Positions 36,440-44,453 are shown, counted from the stretch's first letter. The stretch: 64,000 bases of DNA from Lentilactobacillus buchneri (GCF_018314255.1 NZ_CP073066.1:930001-994000), one strand, 5' to 3'. Made by a program: numbers and translations. The notes: generated by a model from the letters alone, not told the origin.

Positions 36440-37069
36440 TTAAAACTGAGAATTGACAACCCGGTTGTAATACCGCAGATAATACGAGTGGGTTGTGGTC
36501 TGTAAAGTGATCCGGGTCACACTGGTGTTATCCGGCTCCTCAATCACCATCATGTCCTTGGGACGACCGATGGCTGCCAACACAGCCGCTTTGATCGTAA
36601 ACCCGTGAGTGACCAGGATAATCTTGTCATTAGGATAATTAGTTGCAGTTTCCTGCATCAATTCAGCGACGCGATCGATGACGTGATCGAAAGTTTCACC
36701 ATGTGCCACATCTGCGTAGGCAGGAAGAACGTCATTTAGAGTGAAGTCAAAAAGTTTGGGATATTTGCTCATCAAATCAGCGTTCTTCTCACCATCCCAG
36801 TCGCCATATGAAATTTCGAGGAGTCGTTTGTCATAGGTTACCGGTAAGTTCGCGCTCTGATTTAAAATGGCCGCCGTGTCTTTTGTCCGCTGCAGTTGGC
36901 TGACAATGATTCTATCCGCAAACGAAATATCGAAACCTTTCCGCAAACTTTCCACCTGTTGCTTTCCGGTTTCTGATAGGTAGGTAATTTCAGAGTTAAT
37001 GGTGCCCTGCTTTAATCCGGCGGCGTTGGCAGCCGTCTGGCCATGGCGAACAAAGTAAAAATCAGTCAT
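36440..37069 (-). CDS. Histidine phosphatase family protein
   Basis: 209 residues, phosphoglycerate-mutase-like phosphatase. The N-terminal RHG motif is FVRHGQTAAN (phosphohistidine His), followed by SQLQRTKDTA, SYGDWDGE and the second catalytic His in LVTHGFTIKA. Family members act on diverse phosphates. It is divergent from serC-serA, and no SerB-type phosphatase is present, so a metal-independent phosphoserine phosphatase role is possible but only by context. ATG 37069 follows gggaggaac. Confidence 0.85.
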   Translation of the reverse strand: MTDFYFVRHGQTAANAAGLKQGTINSEITYLSETGKQQVESLRKGFDISFADRIIVSQLQRTKDTAAILNQSANLPVTYDKRLLEISYGDWDGEKNADLMSKYPKLFDFTLNDVLPAYADVAHGETFDHVIDRVAELMQETATNYPNDKIILVTHGFTIKAAVLAAIGRPKDMMVIEEPDNTSVTRITLQTTTHSYYLRYYNRVVNSQF

Positions 37070-37163
37070 GCGCGTTCCTCCCAATAAATTAATTATCCAT
37101 TGAATTTACCATGATCTTCAAGCACATGCAAACAGTTCCGTGACACTTTCTTCAAAATGGGTG

Positions 37164-37192
37164 TTGCTTTTATCTGTGAGTTCTGTTAGATT
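37164..37192 (+). promoter_or_regulatory. Promoter of the leader-serC-serA operon
   Basis: TTGCTT, 17 bases, TAGATT; predicted start near 37199, about 22 bases before the leader ATG. Confidence 0.55.
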
Positions 37193-37220
37193 TTAGTTAT
37201 AAGAAATGGAGGTTGTTCAC

Positions 37221-37289
37221 ATGAACATGCAATTAGCTGATTTAACGACAACTACATCATCCTCCTGGTCTACAGTCACATCTATGTAG
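37221..37289 (+). CDS. Serine-rich leader peptide (22 codons)
   Basis: ATG 37221 with ggagg eight bases upstream, stop TAG at 37287-37289. Codons 9-21 read TTTTSSSWSTVTS: five Ser codons, four of them in a five-codon run (13-17). It lies between promoter and attenuator of the serine biosynthesis operon, so Ser codons act as the sensor of charged seryl-tRNA (inference). Confidence 0.8.
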   Translation: MNMQLADLTTTTSSSWSTVTSM

Positions 37290-37390
37290 GCCATCTTTTG
37301 ATACGTGCGATTCAACAAAAGGCCTTGCATAGATGAAATCTTTTTCATCACTGTGAGACCGCTAAAAACGTCAGTTAGAAGCTCTCACAG
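37267..37390 (+). promoter_or_regulatory. Ribosome-mediated attenuator of serC-serA
   Basis: ggtctacagt (37267-37276, codons Trp16-Val19) pairs with actgtgagacc (37350-37360), one bulge. Nested within, catctatg-ta-ggcc (37279-37292, includes the leader stop) pairs with ggcc-ttg-catagatg (37321-37335). ctgtgaga (37351-37358) also pairs with tctcacag (37383-37390), the 5' arm of the terminator. A ribosome stalled at Ser13-Ser17 would cover ggtctacagt and free the antiterminator; otherwise the long hairpin holds it and termination occurs. Confidence 0.75.
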
Positions 37391-37410
37391 CAAACCTGTG
37401 GGAGCTTTTT
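37379..37410 (+). terminator. Attenuator terminator upstream of serC
   Basis: 12-bp stem aagctctcacag / ctgtgggagctt, loop caaac, then ttttt. It precedes the serC ribosome binding site by 10 bases. Confidence 0.9.
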
Positions 37411-37436
37411 AATTTCATATAAAGGAGTTTTTGGTC

Positions 37437-38513
37437 ATGACGGTATACAATTTTGCGGCGGGTCCGGCAACGCTTCCTGATCCGGTTATCAAACAGATTC
37501 AAGCTGAACTGCCATCAATCAACGGCAGTGGAATGAGTATTATGGAAATTTCCCATCGTTCCAAAATGTTTGACGACATTATCAATGCAGCAGAACAGGA
37601 TGTCAGAGACTTGATGGACGTTCCCGATAACTATCACATCCTCTTCTTTCAAGGAGGTGGCACGGGTCAATTTGCCGCCGTTCCGATGAACCTGGCAACC
37701 AAGCACAAGAAGATTGCCTTACTGGACAGTGGTCATTGGGCTACCCGGGCTGGTGATGAAGCAGCTAACCTCGGCTACCAAGTTAATGTGTTGGCTTCAA
37801 CCAAAGATCAGCATTATCAAGCACTGCCACAACTGAACCAGCGAATCTCCGCCAATGATTATGATTATTTACACATCACGACGAATAACACCATTGAAGG
37901 CACCGCTTATCATCAGCTGCCCGAACACGGCGATGTGACCTTGGTTGGTGATTTATCTTCCAATTTCATGGCAGAACAATACAACGTCAATGACTTTGGC
38001 TTAATCTTCGGCGGCGTCCAAAAGAATCTCGGCCCAGCCGGGGTGACCTTGGTCATCGTCCGAGATGATCTGGTTCAGACAGTCGACCATATTCCAAGCA
38101 TTCTCAATTACAATTTATTCGTCAAAAAGAACTCGATGTATAATACCCCACCGGTTTTCAACATTTATGCCACCGGATTGGTATTGAAATGGCTGAAGGA
38201 TCAAGGTGGAATTGCTGAAATTGAGAAGGTAAACCGGCAAAAGGCATCCCTGCTCTACGACTTCTTAGACGACTCAAAATTATTTGCCAACCACATCAAG
38301 GCCTCTGACCGTTCGTTGACCAACATTCCATTTACCACTGGTGATGCCGATCTAGATACCCAGGCGATTACAGCAGCCACGGAAGCCGGTTTGATGAATC
38401 TCAAGGGTCACCGAAGTGTTGGTGGTCTGCGAGCAAGTCTGTATAACGCGATGCCGCTGGCAGGCGTCCAGGCACTGGTTGATTTCTTACACAACTTTGA
38501 AAAACAACATTAG
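37437..38513 (+). CDS. serC: Phosphoserine aminotransferase
   Basis: 358 residues, fold-type I PLP enzyme converting 3-phosphohydroxypyruvate to phosphoserine. MTVYNFAAGPATLP at the start, FQGGGTGQFAAVPMNL, the PLP-lysine region FGGVQKNLGPAGVT and C-terminal GHRSVGGLRASLYNAMP are SerC signatures. ATG 37437 has aaaggag nine bases upstream; the TTG at 37431 is too close to it. First gene of the attenuated operon, 11 bases before serA. Confidence 0.95.
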   Translation: MTVYNFAAGPATLPDPVIKQIQAELPSINGSGMSIMEISHRSKMFDDIINAAEQDVRDLMDVPDNYHILFFQGGGTGQFAAVPMNLATKHKKIALLDSGHWATRAGDEAANLGYQVNVLASTKDQHYQALPQLNQRISANDYDYLHITTNNTIEGTAYHQLPEHGDVTLVGDLSSNFMAEQYNVNDFGLIFGGVQKNLGPAGVTLVIVRDDLVQTVDHIPSILNYNLFVKKNSMYNTPPVFNIYATGLVLKWLKDQGGIAEIEKVNRQKASLLYDFLDDSKLFANHIKASDRSLTNIPFTTGDADLDTQAITAATEAGLMNLKGHRSVGGLRASLYNAMPLAGVQALVDFLHNFEKQH

Positions 38514-38524
38514 GGGGAACTCAT

Positions 38525-39691
38525 ATGTATCAAGTAAAAACTTACAATGCAATTGCACAAGCTGGATTAGACCGCTTCTCCGACAACTACCAAATTAACA
38601 AAACTGATGATGCGGATGCCTATCTGATTCGATCGGTTAACCTTCATGATCAGGACTTTCCCAAGAAATTAAAGGTGATCGCCAGAGCCGGCGCTGGGTT
38701 TAACAACATTCCATTGGACAAGGCAACTGCCAACGGAACCGCAGTCTTCAACACCCCCGGCAGCAACGCCAACGCCGTTAAAGAACTGATCATCGCGTTA
38801 CTGGTGGCCTCATCTCGAAACTTGTTTGCTGCAGCCGATTACGCTGCCCACAATAGTGGCGCGGACATTTCGCTGCGAACTGAAAAAGACAAGACCAAGT
38901 TCAAAGGAACCGAATTGACCGGCCGAACCTTGGCAGTGATCGGGGTTGGCCACGTCGGCTCCCTGGTTGCCAATGCCGCCAGCGCTTTGGGGATGAAAGT
39001 GATTGGTTACGATCCATATCTGTCAGCCGATGCCGCTTGGCACATTTCGACAACCATCACTCGGGCAACCACGCTGGGAGAAGCCCTTCAGCAAGCCGAT
39101 TATGTCACCGTCCATGTCCCGAAGAATGAAGAGACGACCGGACTGATCGGCCCTGAACAAATGGCCATTATGAAGGATGGCGTCAAACTATTTAACTATT
39201 CTCGCGACGGGATCGTCGACAACGAGGCGGCCGTGGACTATCTGGACGCGCGCAAAATTCGGACATACTATACCGACTTTGGTGAAAATATCCTGTTGAA
39301 CCGAGACGATGTGGTGGTCACTCCACATATCGGCGGATCGACACTCGAAGCTGAAGCCAACGGCGCCACTCAGGGAGCTAATACGATCATGACATATTTG
39401 GAGACTGGAAACATTGAAAATTCCGTGAATCTCCCCAACCTCCAAGTGCCGTTTAACACCCCTTACCGCTTAACGTTGATCCATAAAAACATCCCCAACA
39501 TGGTCGGCCAAATCGCCACCCTGTTGGCAGATGCGGGCATCAACATTGAAAGTATGAGCAACGCGGCCAGAAAAGACGTCGCCTACACGATTGTTGACCT
39601 GGATAACTTGAACAACGAGGAAGAACACCAATTGGTTGACCGTCTTTCGAAAATTGACGCGGTGTTTAGGGTCCGGGTGCTGCAAAAGTAG
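38525..39691 (+). CDS. serA: D-3-phosphoglycerate dehydrogenase
   Basis: 388 residues. Oxidises 3-phosphoglycerate, the first committed step to serine. NAD-binding GVGHVGSLVANAASALG (near residue 141), catalytic Arg in YSRDGIVDNEA, Glu-containing TDFGEN, catalytic His in TPHIGGSTLEAEANG, and a C-terminal ACT domain (HKNIPNMVGQIATLLADAGI) that usually senses serine. So serine may control both activity and, through the leader, transcription. ATG follows tagggggaac. Confidence 0.95.
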   Translation: MYQVKTYNAIAQAGLDRFSDNYQINKTDDADAYLIRSVNLHDQDFPKKLKVIARAGAGFNNIPLDKATANGTAVFNTPGSNANAVKELIIALLVASSRNLFAAADYAAHNSGADISLRTEKDKTKFKGTELTGRTLAVIGVGHVGSLVANAASALGMKVIGYDPYLSADAAWHISTTITRATTLGEALQQADYVTVHVPKNEETTGLIGPEQMAIMKDGVKLFNYSRDGIVDNEAAVDYLDARKIRTYYTDFGENILLNRDDVVVTPHIGGSTLEAEANGATQGANTIMTYLETGNIENSVNLPNLQVPFNTPYRLTLIHKNIPNMVGQIATLLADAGINIESMSNAARKDVAYTIVDLDNLNNEEEHQLVDRLSKIDAVFRVRVLQK

Positions 39692-39709
39692 TTGAATTGT
39701 TGAATTTTG

Positions 39710-39736
39710 TGGATGGCGGATGTCATCCATTTTTTG
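39710..39736 (+). terminator. Terminator after serA
   Basis: Short stem tggatg / catcca followed by tttttt. Confidence 0.7.
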
Positions 39737-39830
39737 TTTTAAAATCCTTTCTTGTATTTATACGTAATTAATTATGTAAGTCATCGAATTTGTCACCTTC
39801 AAAAAAGTGCTTTGAGGAAATACAAATTAC

Positions 39831-39859
39831 TTGATCTACGTACAATGCACGTATAAAAT
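39831..39859 (+). promoter_or_regulatory. hicAB promoter with operator in the spacer
   Basis: TTGATC, 17 bases, TAAAAT. The spacer is exactly the inverted repeat tacgt-acaatgc-acgta, a likely HicB (or HicAB) binding site for autorepression. Confidence 0.65.
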
Positions 39860-39885
39860 ATACAGAAAGTTGAGGATTATCTTCG

Positions 39886-40059
39886 ATGAAGCGGAAGCGT
39901 TTGTTGCAGCTCTTCGAACGGCATGGTTGGTATTTATATCGCCATGGTGGAAATCATGATATTTGGACAAACGGTAAAGAAAAGGAAGTTATTCCACGGC
40001 ATCCAAATATTAATGAATGGCTTGCTCGAGATCTAATAAGGAAACATCAATTACGTTAA
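39886..40059 (+). CDS. hicA: HicA-type mRNA interferase toxin
   Basis: 57 residues: a double-stranded-RNA-binding-like fold. RLLQLFERHGWYLYRHGGNHDIW carries the family pattern with the catalytic His in GGNHD; then EKEVIPRHPNINEWLARDLIRK. HicA cleaves mRNA when freed from HicB. ATG 39886 follows ttgaggatt. Start, catalytic His and length are all normal, so it looks active. Confidence 0.85.
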   Translation: MKRKRLLQLFERHGWYLYRHGGNHDIWTNGKEKEVIPRHPNINEWLARDLIRKHQLR

Positions 40060-40079
40060 ATCAATATTTGGAGGTCATT

Positions 40080-40490
40080 ATGAAAGATGTCAAAGTAGTC
40101 TATCCAATCATTATTATAAAAGATCCCAACGATAAATCGGTTCCGTATATTGTTAGTATTCCAAATTTAGGCGGATATACACAAGGTACATCCATTGAAA
40201 ACTCCATTGAAATGGGCCGAGATTTTATTGGTCTAAAAGTATTAGATCTGATTGAAGACGGAGGTTCTGTGCCAAAATCAGTTTATAGTCTTCCAGACAC
40301 TAAGCCAAATGAATTGGCCACTTTGGTAGATGTGAATATCAGTGCTTATCGTCGCCAACATGATTCCCATCCTGTCAAGAAAACCGTCAACATTCCAAAT
40401 TATTTGAATGAAAAAGGAATTGAATCAAACCTAAACTTTTCCCAGTTACTAACGAAAGCATTGGAAGAGAAGTTTGGCATAAAGAAGTAA
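40080..40490 (+). CDS. hicB: HicB-type antitoxin
   Basis: 136 residues. The N-terminal partial RNase-H-like HicB domain (YPIIIIKDPNDKSVPYIVSIPNLGGYTQG, then the SIEMGRDFIG helix) is followed by a C-terminal DNA-binding part (NIPNYLNEKGIESNLNFSQLLTKALEEK) of the ribbon-helix-helix type. ATG 40080 follows tttggaggtc, 20 bases after hicA. It neutralises HicA and is expected to repress the operon. Confidence 0.85.
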   Translation: MKDVKVVYPIIIIKDPNDKSVPYIVSIPNLGGYTQGTSIENSIEMGRDFIGLKVLDLIEDGGSVPKSVYSLPDTKPNELATLVDVNISAYRRQHDSHPVKKTVNIPNYLNEKGIESNLNFSQLLTKALEEKFGIKK

Positions 40491-40526
40491 ATTCCCTTTC
40501 GATTTCAAATGTGCTACACTAATAAC

Positions 40527-40619
40527 AACTTGATATTCGACTGCCACCGGGCAGCAACTTTAGGTACTTTTTACAATTCCGTTAGGTCATAGAAGGAATT
40601 GTGAGGGGTACCCTTTTTC
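40527..40619 (+). promoter_or_regulatory. Structured leader of the SMR exporter gene, candidate riboswitch
   Basis: A short hairpin ctgcc-accg-ggcag (40541-40554) is followed by an 18-bp terminator hairpin (40563-40612) with a 14-base loop containing taggtcat, then cttttt. acc in the first loop can pair with ggt in the second, giving a kissing-loop option. Guanidine-sensing riboswitches precede such SMR genes in many bacteria; the two-hairpin, terminator-embedded plan recalls the class IV (mepA) type, which I cannot confirm. Confidence 0.5.
40563..40619 (+). terminator. Leader terminator before the SMR exporter gene
   Basis: Arms ggtactttttacaattcc and ggaattgtgaggggtacc pair along all 18 positions, with four U-G wobbles, then ctttttc. 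Confidence 0.85.
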
Positions 40620-40634
40620 TTTAGGAGGATTTTT

Positions 40635-40949
40635 ATGAATTGGGTATTTTTGATTATAGCAGGCATCTTTGAGGTGGTTTGGGCAACGGCGATGAAATAT
40701 AGCCACGGGTTTACCAACTTGATGCCATCGATTGTCACCATTGTCGGCATGCTGATCAGTTTCTTCCTGTTAGCACATGCCACGAAAACATTACCGCTGA
40801 GCATTGCCTATCCAGTATGGACAGGGATTGGAGCCGTTGGAACAGTGATCGCCGGCATTATTCTGTTTGGCGACAAGATTTCTCCGATTACTTGGGGTTT
40901 TGTGATTCTGCTGCTGGTAAGCATTGTTGGGATTAAGATGACAAGTTGA
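40635..40949 (+). CDS. SMR family exporter, SugE/Gdx type
   Basis: 104 residues, four transmembrane helices. The essential membrane Glu is in FEVVWATAMKYSHGF; the WATAMKYSHGF pattern is typical of the SugE/Gdx subgroup, which exports guanidinium, rather than of EmrE-like multidrug pumps. ATG 40635 follows taggagg. Preceded by a leader with an intrinsic terminator, which fits ligand-controlled expression. Confidence 0.85.
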   Translation: MNWVFLIIAGIFEVVWATAMKYSHGFTNLMPSIVTIVGMLISFFLLAHATKTLPLSIAYPVWTGIGAVGTVIAGIILFGDKISPITWGFVILLLVSIVGIKMTS

Positions 40950-41070
40950 GTGCTCCTTCAGCCTTGATGGGCGTCTAAATGATGATAAAATAATTGCTGT
41001 AATGAATCGGCTTTTCACATCAGCCTTCCTGACCGATATGAAAGAAAAGTCATCAAAAGGAGATAATTGT

Positions 41071-41622
41071 TTGTTCAAAACATGGCACCACCCCGGCAAG
41101 ATCCTCGACCAGAAAAACGTCTACACTGGTCGCGTCTTTGCCGTCGATCAACTACACATCCAGACACCGGACGGTCTCAAAATTGAGCGCGATCTGATTA
41201 AAACCGACCCGACCATCACCATCCTGGCAATTTCACCGGCTGATCAAGTTGTGATGAGCAGCGAATACCGGGCTGGCGTTAACAGCGATTCGGTTTCCTT
41301 ACCAGCTGGCATAGTGAATCCAGGTGAAACCAGTGAACAGGCTGCTGCCCGCGAATTGCGGGAAGAAACCGGCTACGTTGCCCAATCAGTCACTAAGATG
41401 ACTCGAATCACTTCTTCGGAAGGCTTCATGGACCAATTTGCCGACCTAATGTTGATTAAATTTGATCCTAGCGAACGCGTGGAACGCCACTTTGATCAAG
41501 ATGAGTTCGTCAACAGTCAATTAGTGCCACTTCAACAAGTCGTCGATTGGATCCGCGAAGGTAAAGTCAACACCGCCCAAGCGGTTTCAGCAATCGGCTA
41601 TTACACGATGTTTCTCAAATAA
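41071..41622 (+). CDS. Nudix hydrolase, ADP-ribose pyrophosphatase type
   Basis: 183 residues. The Nudix box is complete: GIVNPGETSEQAAARELREE plus TGYV (Gly, Glu, REL-EE, G). The overall layout (N-terminal strand domain with VYTGRVFAVD, box near residue 100) is that of ADP-ribose pyrophosphatases. I choose TTG 41071, eight bases after aaaggag, over an ATG at 41002 with no site. Confidence 0.85.
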   Translation: MFKTWHHPGKILDQKNVYTGRVFAVDQLHIQTPDGLKIERDLIKTDPTITILAISPADQVVMSSEYRAGVNSDSVSLPAGIVNPGETSEQAAARELREETGYVAQSVTKMTRITSSEGFMDQFADLMLIKFDPSERVERHFDQDEFVNSQLVPLQQVVDWIREGKVNTAQAVSAIGYYTMFLK

Positions 41623-41625
41623 TAC

Positions 41626-41674
41626 AAAAGCTGCAGTTCATCGAGTTAGGAGTCTCGGTGAACTGCAGCTTTTT
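41626..41674. terminator. Bidirectional terminator
   Basis: 15-bp stem aaaagctgcagttca / tgaactgcagctttt between the Nudix and pyrC genes. Confidence 0.9.
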
Positions 41675-41711
41675 ATTCTTATTGATACCAATATGTTTTT
41701 ATGTGATTAAT

Positions 41712-42986
41712 TTACGATCTCTTGTAGGCAATGTCACCATCAACCAAGGTCATGACCGTATCGCCATAGACCGTTTCGCCAGTAAATGGTGAATTCTTGC
41801 CTTTTGACAAATAGTCGCTTTCTTTGATTTCGTGTTCGTGTTCCAAATCAAAGATGGCAATGTCAGCAGGCTGGCCGACTGCCAGTGAGCCGGCGCCTCT
41901 CATTTTGAAGACGGATGCCGGCTGCTTGGTCAGCCAATTAACCAATTGGGCCAACGTGAACCGACCGGTCTTCACAAATCTGGTGTATAGCATACTGAAT
42001 GCTGTTTCACTGCCGGTAATGCCAAAGGCAGCTGTGGCGATTGATTGATCCTTATCCGCCTTGGTGTGAGGGGCGTGGTCGGTAGCAATCATATCAATGG
42101 TGCCATCAAGCAGGCCTTCGATCAATGCCTGACGATCATCCTCTCCTCGCAAAGGTGGATTCATTTTGTACATCGCGTTGTCTTCTTTAATGTTGGCGTC
42201 CGACAAAAGCAGATGGTGCGGTGAAACTTCCGCGGTAACGTTAATCCCGGCTTGTTTGGCAGCCCGGATAACGTTGACAGTATGTTTGGATGATGCGTGG
42301 CAGACATGGTAATGAACGCCGGTTGCTTCGGCAAGAATGACGTCTCGGGCAACTTGGGCCGTCTCACTGACCCAAGGCATTTCTTTCATTCCCAGACGTT
42401 TAGCGGCCCCGCCGTTCAAAACACCGCCGTATGTCAAGGCATCATCTTGAACGTGTTCAACAATGGCCATGTCCAGCTTGGCAGCCTGCTGCATCGCTTC
42501 ATACATGGTACTGCTCTTTTGAATGCCATTGCCGTCGTTGCTAAAAGCAAAGGCTCCGGCATCCTTTAACGCCTTGAAATCAACCAACTCATCACCACCA
42601 CGGTTGGTGGTAATCGTCGCATATTGCTTGATGTGAACGGCACCGTCAGTGTGGTTCAATTTAATTAAAGCTTCCATATTACTAACTGAGTCAGGTGCCG
42701 GGGTGACATTGGGCATCGCACAAACAGTGGTGAACCCACCATGAGCAGCTGCCAGACTACCAGTTTTAATGGTCTCTTTTTGTTCCTGACCCGGCTGGCG
42801 ATAATGGACGTGGACGTCGATTAAGCCGGCCGAGACAAAGTTCCCCTTGGCATCGATCACTTCATCCACTCCATCAGTTGAAATGTCTTCAGCAATCTTA
42901 GCTACCCTACCATTCTCAATTAAAATATCGCGTTTAACTAATTGGCCACGATCCAGTATTTGTCCGTTTGCAATGATGCGTTTCAT
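41712..42986 (-). CDS. pyrC: Dihydroorotase
   Basis: 424 residues, class I dihydroorotase of pyrimidine biosynthesis. Metal ligands: DVHVHYRQPGQE (two His), HVQDDA, CHASSKHTV and the ATDHAPH motif (Asp). ATG 42986 follows gaggaga, 21 bases after pyrB, so the two are cotranscribed under the PyrR attenuators upstream of pyrB. Confidence 0.95.
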   Translation of the reverse strand: MKRIIANGQILDRGQLVKRDILIENGRVAKIAEDISTDGVDEVIDAKGNFVSAGLIDVHVHYRQPGQEQKETIKTGSLAAAHGGFTTVCAMPNVTPAPDSVSNMEALIKLNHTDGAVHIKQYATITTNRGGDELVDFKALKDAGAFAFSNDGNGIQKSSTMYEAMQQAAKLDMAIVEHVQDDALTYGGVLNGGAAKRLGMKEMPWVSETAQVARDVILAEATGVHYHVCHASSKHTVNVIRAAKQAGINVTAEVSPHHLLLSDANIKEDNAMYKMNPPLRGEDDRQALIEGLLDGTIDMIATDHAPHTKADKDQSIATAAFGITGSETAFSMLYTRFVKTGRFTLAQLVNWLTKQPASVFKMRGAGSLAVGQPADIAIFDLEHEHEIKESDYLSKGKNSPFTGETVYGDTVMTLVDGDIAYKRS

Positions 42987-43007
42987 CAGTCGAAATTCTC
43001 CTCGCTA

Positions 43008-43955
43008 TTAATATTCTTCCTTAATGAGGTCACGGTTGCGAAGCATGCTGGTCATGATTGCCATTCTGACAAACACACCATTGTGCATTTGTTCAAAGAT
43101 GCGGGATTTGTCGCATTCAACCAATTCGTCGGCAATTTCAACTCCGCGGTTAACGGGAGCTGGATGCATGATGATTGAATGTTGTGGCATTCTTGATTCA
43201 CGTTCTGCAGTCAAACCATATTGGGCATGGTACTTTTCAGCGGAGAAGGCGCCATTTTCGTCGTCAGCGATTCGTTCGTGTTGAACACGGAGGAACATCA
43301 TAACGTCCATTTCTTCAACCAAATCATCAATTGGCATCCATTCGCCGTACTTGGCAAATTCTTCGGTGTACCACTTCTTTGGTCCGCCAAAGTAGACGTG
43401 GGCGCCAAGCATGGTTAAGACTTCCATATTGGAGCGGGCAACTCGCGAGTGGGTTAAGTCACCAACAATGGCAACTTTCAAACCTTCAAAATGACCAAAC
43501 TCTTCATATATAGTCATCATGTCAAGCAATGATTGTGATGGATGTTGACCTGAACCGTCACCACCGTTGGCAATGCCAACGTGGACATTTGGATCAGCGA
43601 TTAAATCTTTGTAGTATTCATTCTTCTTATCACGGATGGCAACCAAGTCTACGCCGATTGCTTGGAAAGTCTTAACAGTGTCACTCATTGATTCACCCTT
43701 GCTCAAAGAACTGTTTGAAGGATCAAAGTTGACAACTTGAAGGCCCAATTTGCGTTCTGCCATTTCAAAACTGGTGTGGGTTCTTGTGCTGCTTTCAAAG
43801 AAAAGGTTAGCGGCGTATACCGGCCGTTTTAGCTCAATCTGCTTGCCGGCTTTGAAATCCTGTGCTTCATGGATAAATGATAAAACATCTTCGGCTGAAA
43901 GATCTTCCATACTTACAACATTTTCAAAACTTACCGGTTTAGTAATCTGCATCAT
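43008..43955 (-). CDS. pyrB: Aspartate carbamoyltransferase catalytic chain
   Basis: 315 residues. Carbamoyl-phosphate-binding SSTRTHTSFE, the HPSQSLLD motif and the aspartate-binding region near RVQHER are present. Normal length. Start ATG 43955 after aggaggaaatcac. First gene of pyrBC; two PyrR-type attenuators precede it. The carbamoyl-phosphate donor genes carAB are divergent. Confidence 0.95.
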   Translation of the reverse strand: MMQITKPVSFENVVSMEDLSAEDVLSFIHEAQDFKAGKQIELKRPVYAANLFFESSTRTHTSFEMAERKLGLQVVNFDPSNSSLSKGESMSDTVKTFQAIGVDLVAIRDKKNEYYKDLIADPNVHVGIANGGDGSGQHPSQSLLDMMTIYEEFGHFEGLKVAIVGDLTHSRVARSNMEVLTMLGAHVYFGGPKKWYTEEFAKYGEWMPIDDLVEEMDVMMFLRVQHERIADDENGAFSAEKYHAQYGLTAERESRMPQHSIIMHPAPVNRGVEIADELVECDKSRIFEQMHNGVFVRMAIMTSMLRNRDLIKEEY

Positions 43956-43969
43956 TGTGATTTCCTCCT

Positions 43970-44054
43970 AAAATTAAAAGCGCCTTGCCGTGTTCGCAAA
44001 GCGCTCCTTATGTGTCGGGAACCACATTCCAGGACGTTTTGCTCTCACGGGAAC
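43970..44054 (-). promoter_or_regulatory. PyrR-type attenuator 2 (proximal to pyrB)
   Basis: Minus strand: gttcccgtgagagc (44054-44041), a PyrR-binding-loop-like hairpin with the ccgtgag core, then a terminator gcgctttgc / gcaaggcgc (44004-43980) with ttttaatttt. UMP-bound PyrR would favour termination. Confidence 0.7.
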
Positions 44055-44090
44055 AGTTAAATCGTCAATAAGAATTAGTAGATATGTAAC

Positions 44091-44180
44091 AAAAAACCTC
44101 TTTACCGCGTTCGGTAAAGAGGTTTGAGTTAGCCCTGAGTCTCCTCAAGATTCGCCATACCTTCTTAACCTCACGGGGTT
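44091..44180 (-). promoter_or_regulatory. PyrR-type attenuator 1 (distal)
   Basis: Minus strand: aaccccgtgaggttaagaagg (44180-44160 region) matches the PyrR anti-antiterminator loop (ccgtgagg core), followed by the terminator cctctttaccg / cggtaaagagg (44122-44097) and tttttt. It lies in series with attenuator 2, only about 40 bases apart. Confidence 0.75.
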
Positions 44181-44210
44181 AATGTTAAAGGTTCTGTTTG
44201 ATTACTTAGA

Positions 44211-44239
44211 ATCATATTCTATTTTGAGAGAAAAAACAA
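44211..44239 (-). promoter_or_regulatory. Promoter of pyrBC
   Basis: Minus strand TTGTTT, 17 bases, TATGAT, upstream of both attenuators. Confidence 0.6.
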
Positions 44240-44348
44240 GTCTATTTGTGAAATTAATTTTGAAAATGTTTATTTATCCAACAATTCGAATATATTAAAA
44301 AGTGACGACTAACTTATCTATAAGGACGCGATTTCGAGGCATTGGGGC

Positions 44349-44363
44349 ATATTTAATAAATAT
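44349..44363. promoter_or_regulatory. AT-rich palindrome, candidate ArgR-type box
   Basis: atatttaataaatat, a perfect odd palindrome 62 bases before the carA -35 box. Nearby gcatatt and gtacatattt repeats resemble half ARG boxes. ArgR control would suit an arginine-specific carAB, but this is weak evidence. Confidence 0.3.
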
Positions 44364-44424
44364 ACATAGTGTTTTTTATTTGTACATATTTATCCGAATA
44401 TCGGCAAATATTGCATATTTTCAC

Positions 44425-44453
44425 TTGACATTTGCCCTAAATACTTCTATCTT
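44425..44453 (+). promoter_or_regulatory. Promoter of carAB
   Basis: TTGACA, 17 bases, TATCTT, 66 bases before carA. No PyrR-type hairpin follows it. Confidence 0.7.
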
